A stretch of 5,110 nt of DNA from Thermoproteota archaeon. Its GTDB lineage: Archaea; Thermoproteota; Methanomethylicia; Methanomethylicales; Methanomethylicaceae. The notes under the pieces are model-generated. The model was not told the origin of the DNA and ran no database searches. It worked only from the letters and a program-made list of their open reading frames with translations. Below are positions 4,999 through 5,110 of this stretch, piece after piece. How positions within the stretch are numbered: the stretch's first letter is position 1; every line of letters begins with the position of its first letter. A program made the translations under genes and the position numbers. The stretch lies in the NCBI GenBank assembly GCA_004347955.1, contig QNVH01000076.1:1-5110 (forward strand), in the 5' to 3' direction.

Positions 4999-5110
4999 AT
5001 GCAGGGAGGAGCCACCCCTAAAGCGCCTGTGTGCGGCCGATGACATATTGAGGCCTGACGGCTGGGCCTCTGCCCAGGCTGGCTGAGAGAGCTGCGATGA
5101 GGGCAAGCCC
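4999..5110 (+). pseudogene. Second possible TnpB-like 3' end, frameshifted, running off the window
   Basis: The plus strand reads MQGGATPKAPVCGR and stops at TGA 5041. The overlapping frame continues with MTY, a TGA, and GLTAGPLPRLAERAAMRASP to the edge. Joined across small shifts, this resembles the degenerate tail of an IS200/IS605 TnpB. The last bases, GATGAGGGCAAGCCC, look like the left arm of another right-end hairpin. A perfect 6-bp stem (CTGGGC 5062-5067 with GCCCAG 5072-5077, loop CTCT) also lies here. No single frame is convincing and the sequence is cut by the edge. A structured non-coding RNA is the main alternative. Confidence 0.25.

Noticed and set aside
5035..5100. C/D box guide RNA (GATGA and CTGA boxes)
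   Set aside because: The box order and spacing (GATGA, CTGA, CTGA, GATGA with a gap near 37 bases) do not fit the compact C-D'-C'-D layout, and the C boxes match only partly.
4864..5106. Minus-strand open frame of 80 codons
   Set aside because: It runs straight through the double hairpin, has no recognisable motif or ribosome binding site, and its composition looks like the complement of structured DNA.
5085..5110. Start of 23S rRNA (GAGCTGCGATGAGGGC resembling AAGCTGCGATAAGCC)
   Set aside because: Only a short stretch is similar; the preceding 60 bases do not match archaeal 23S 5' sequence.

Overview
The window reads as archaeal, probably from a thermophile or a related deep lineage; I cannot name the species. 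The signs are TATA boxes about 25-40 bases upstream of start codons, one probably leaderless gene, short GGTG-type ribosome binding sites, oligo-T tracts after stop codons, heavy use of AGG and ATA codons, and an archaeal-style ribose-5-phosphate isomerase. Every intact gene is on the minus strand, so the window is best read from right to left.

Layout. Bases 4764-5110 (right edge) hold no intact gene. They contain a short TnpB-like tail, a strong double hairpin typical of IS200/IS605 right ends, and a second possible TnpB-like tail running off the edge. This looks like mobile-element debris. Bases 4707-2995 encode a 570-residue protein with winged-helix domains at both ends around a minimal-nucleotidyltransferase domain. 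It has an AT-rich, probably leaderless promoter flanked by an inverted repeat, and resembles a one-chain relative of AbiE-type (type IV) toxin-antitoxin proteins. Bases 2879-2190 encode ribose-5-phosphate isomerase A, starting at TTG behind a GGTGAT site, with its own promoter and a hairpin plus oligo-T terminator.

The left 2 kb is the most unusual part. A TATA box at 2072-2081 drives a two-gene unit: a 33-residue single-helix membrane protein, and 3 bases later a long reading frame open to the left edge. That frame begins as a complete solute:sodium symporter (about 500 residues) and continues without a stop into the N-terminus of an AMP-forming acyl-CoA synthetase. As read, the transporter and the enzyme that would activate its substrate are one polypeptide of at least 643 residues, probably about 1000 when complete. 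The same three functions (small membrane protein, SSS carboxylate symporter, acyl-CoA synthetase) are separate genes in the E. coli acs-yjcH-actP operon. The inferred role is uptake of a carboxylic acid and immediate conversion to its CoA thioester. An alternative is that a one-base error in a G5 tract at the junction hides two overlapping genes, because an out-of-frame TGA overlaps a plausible GTG start.
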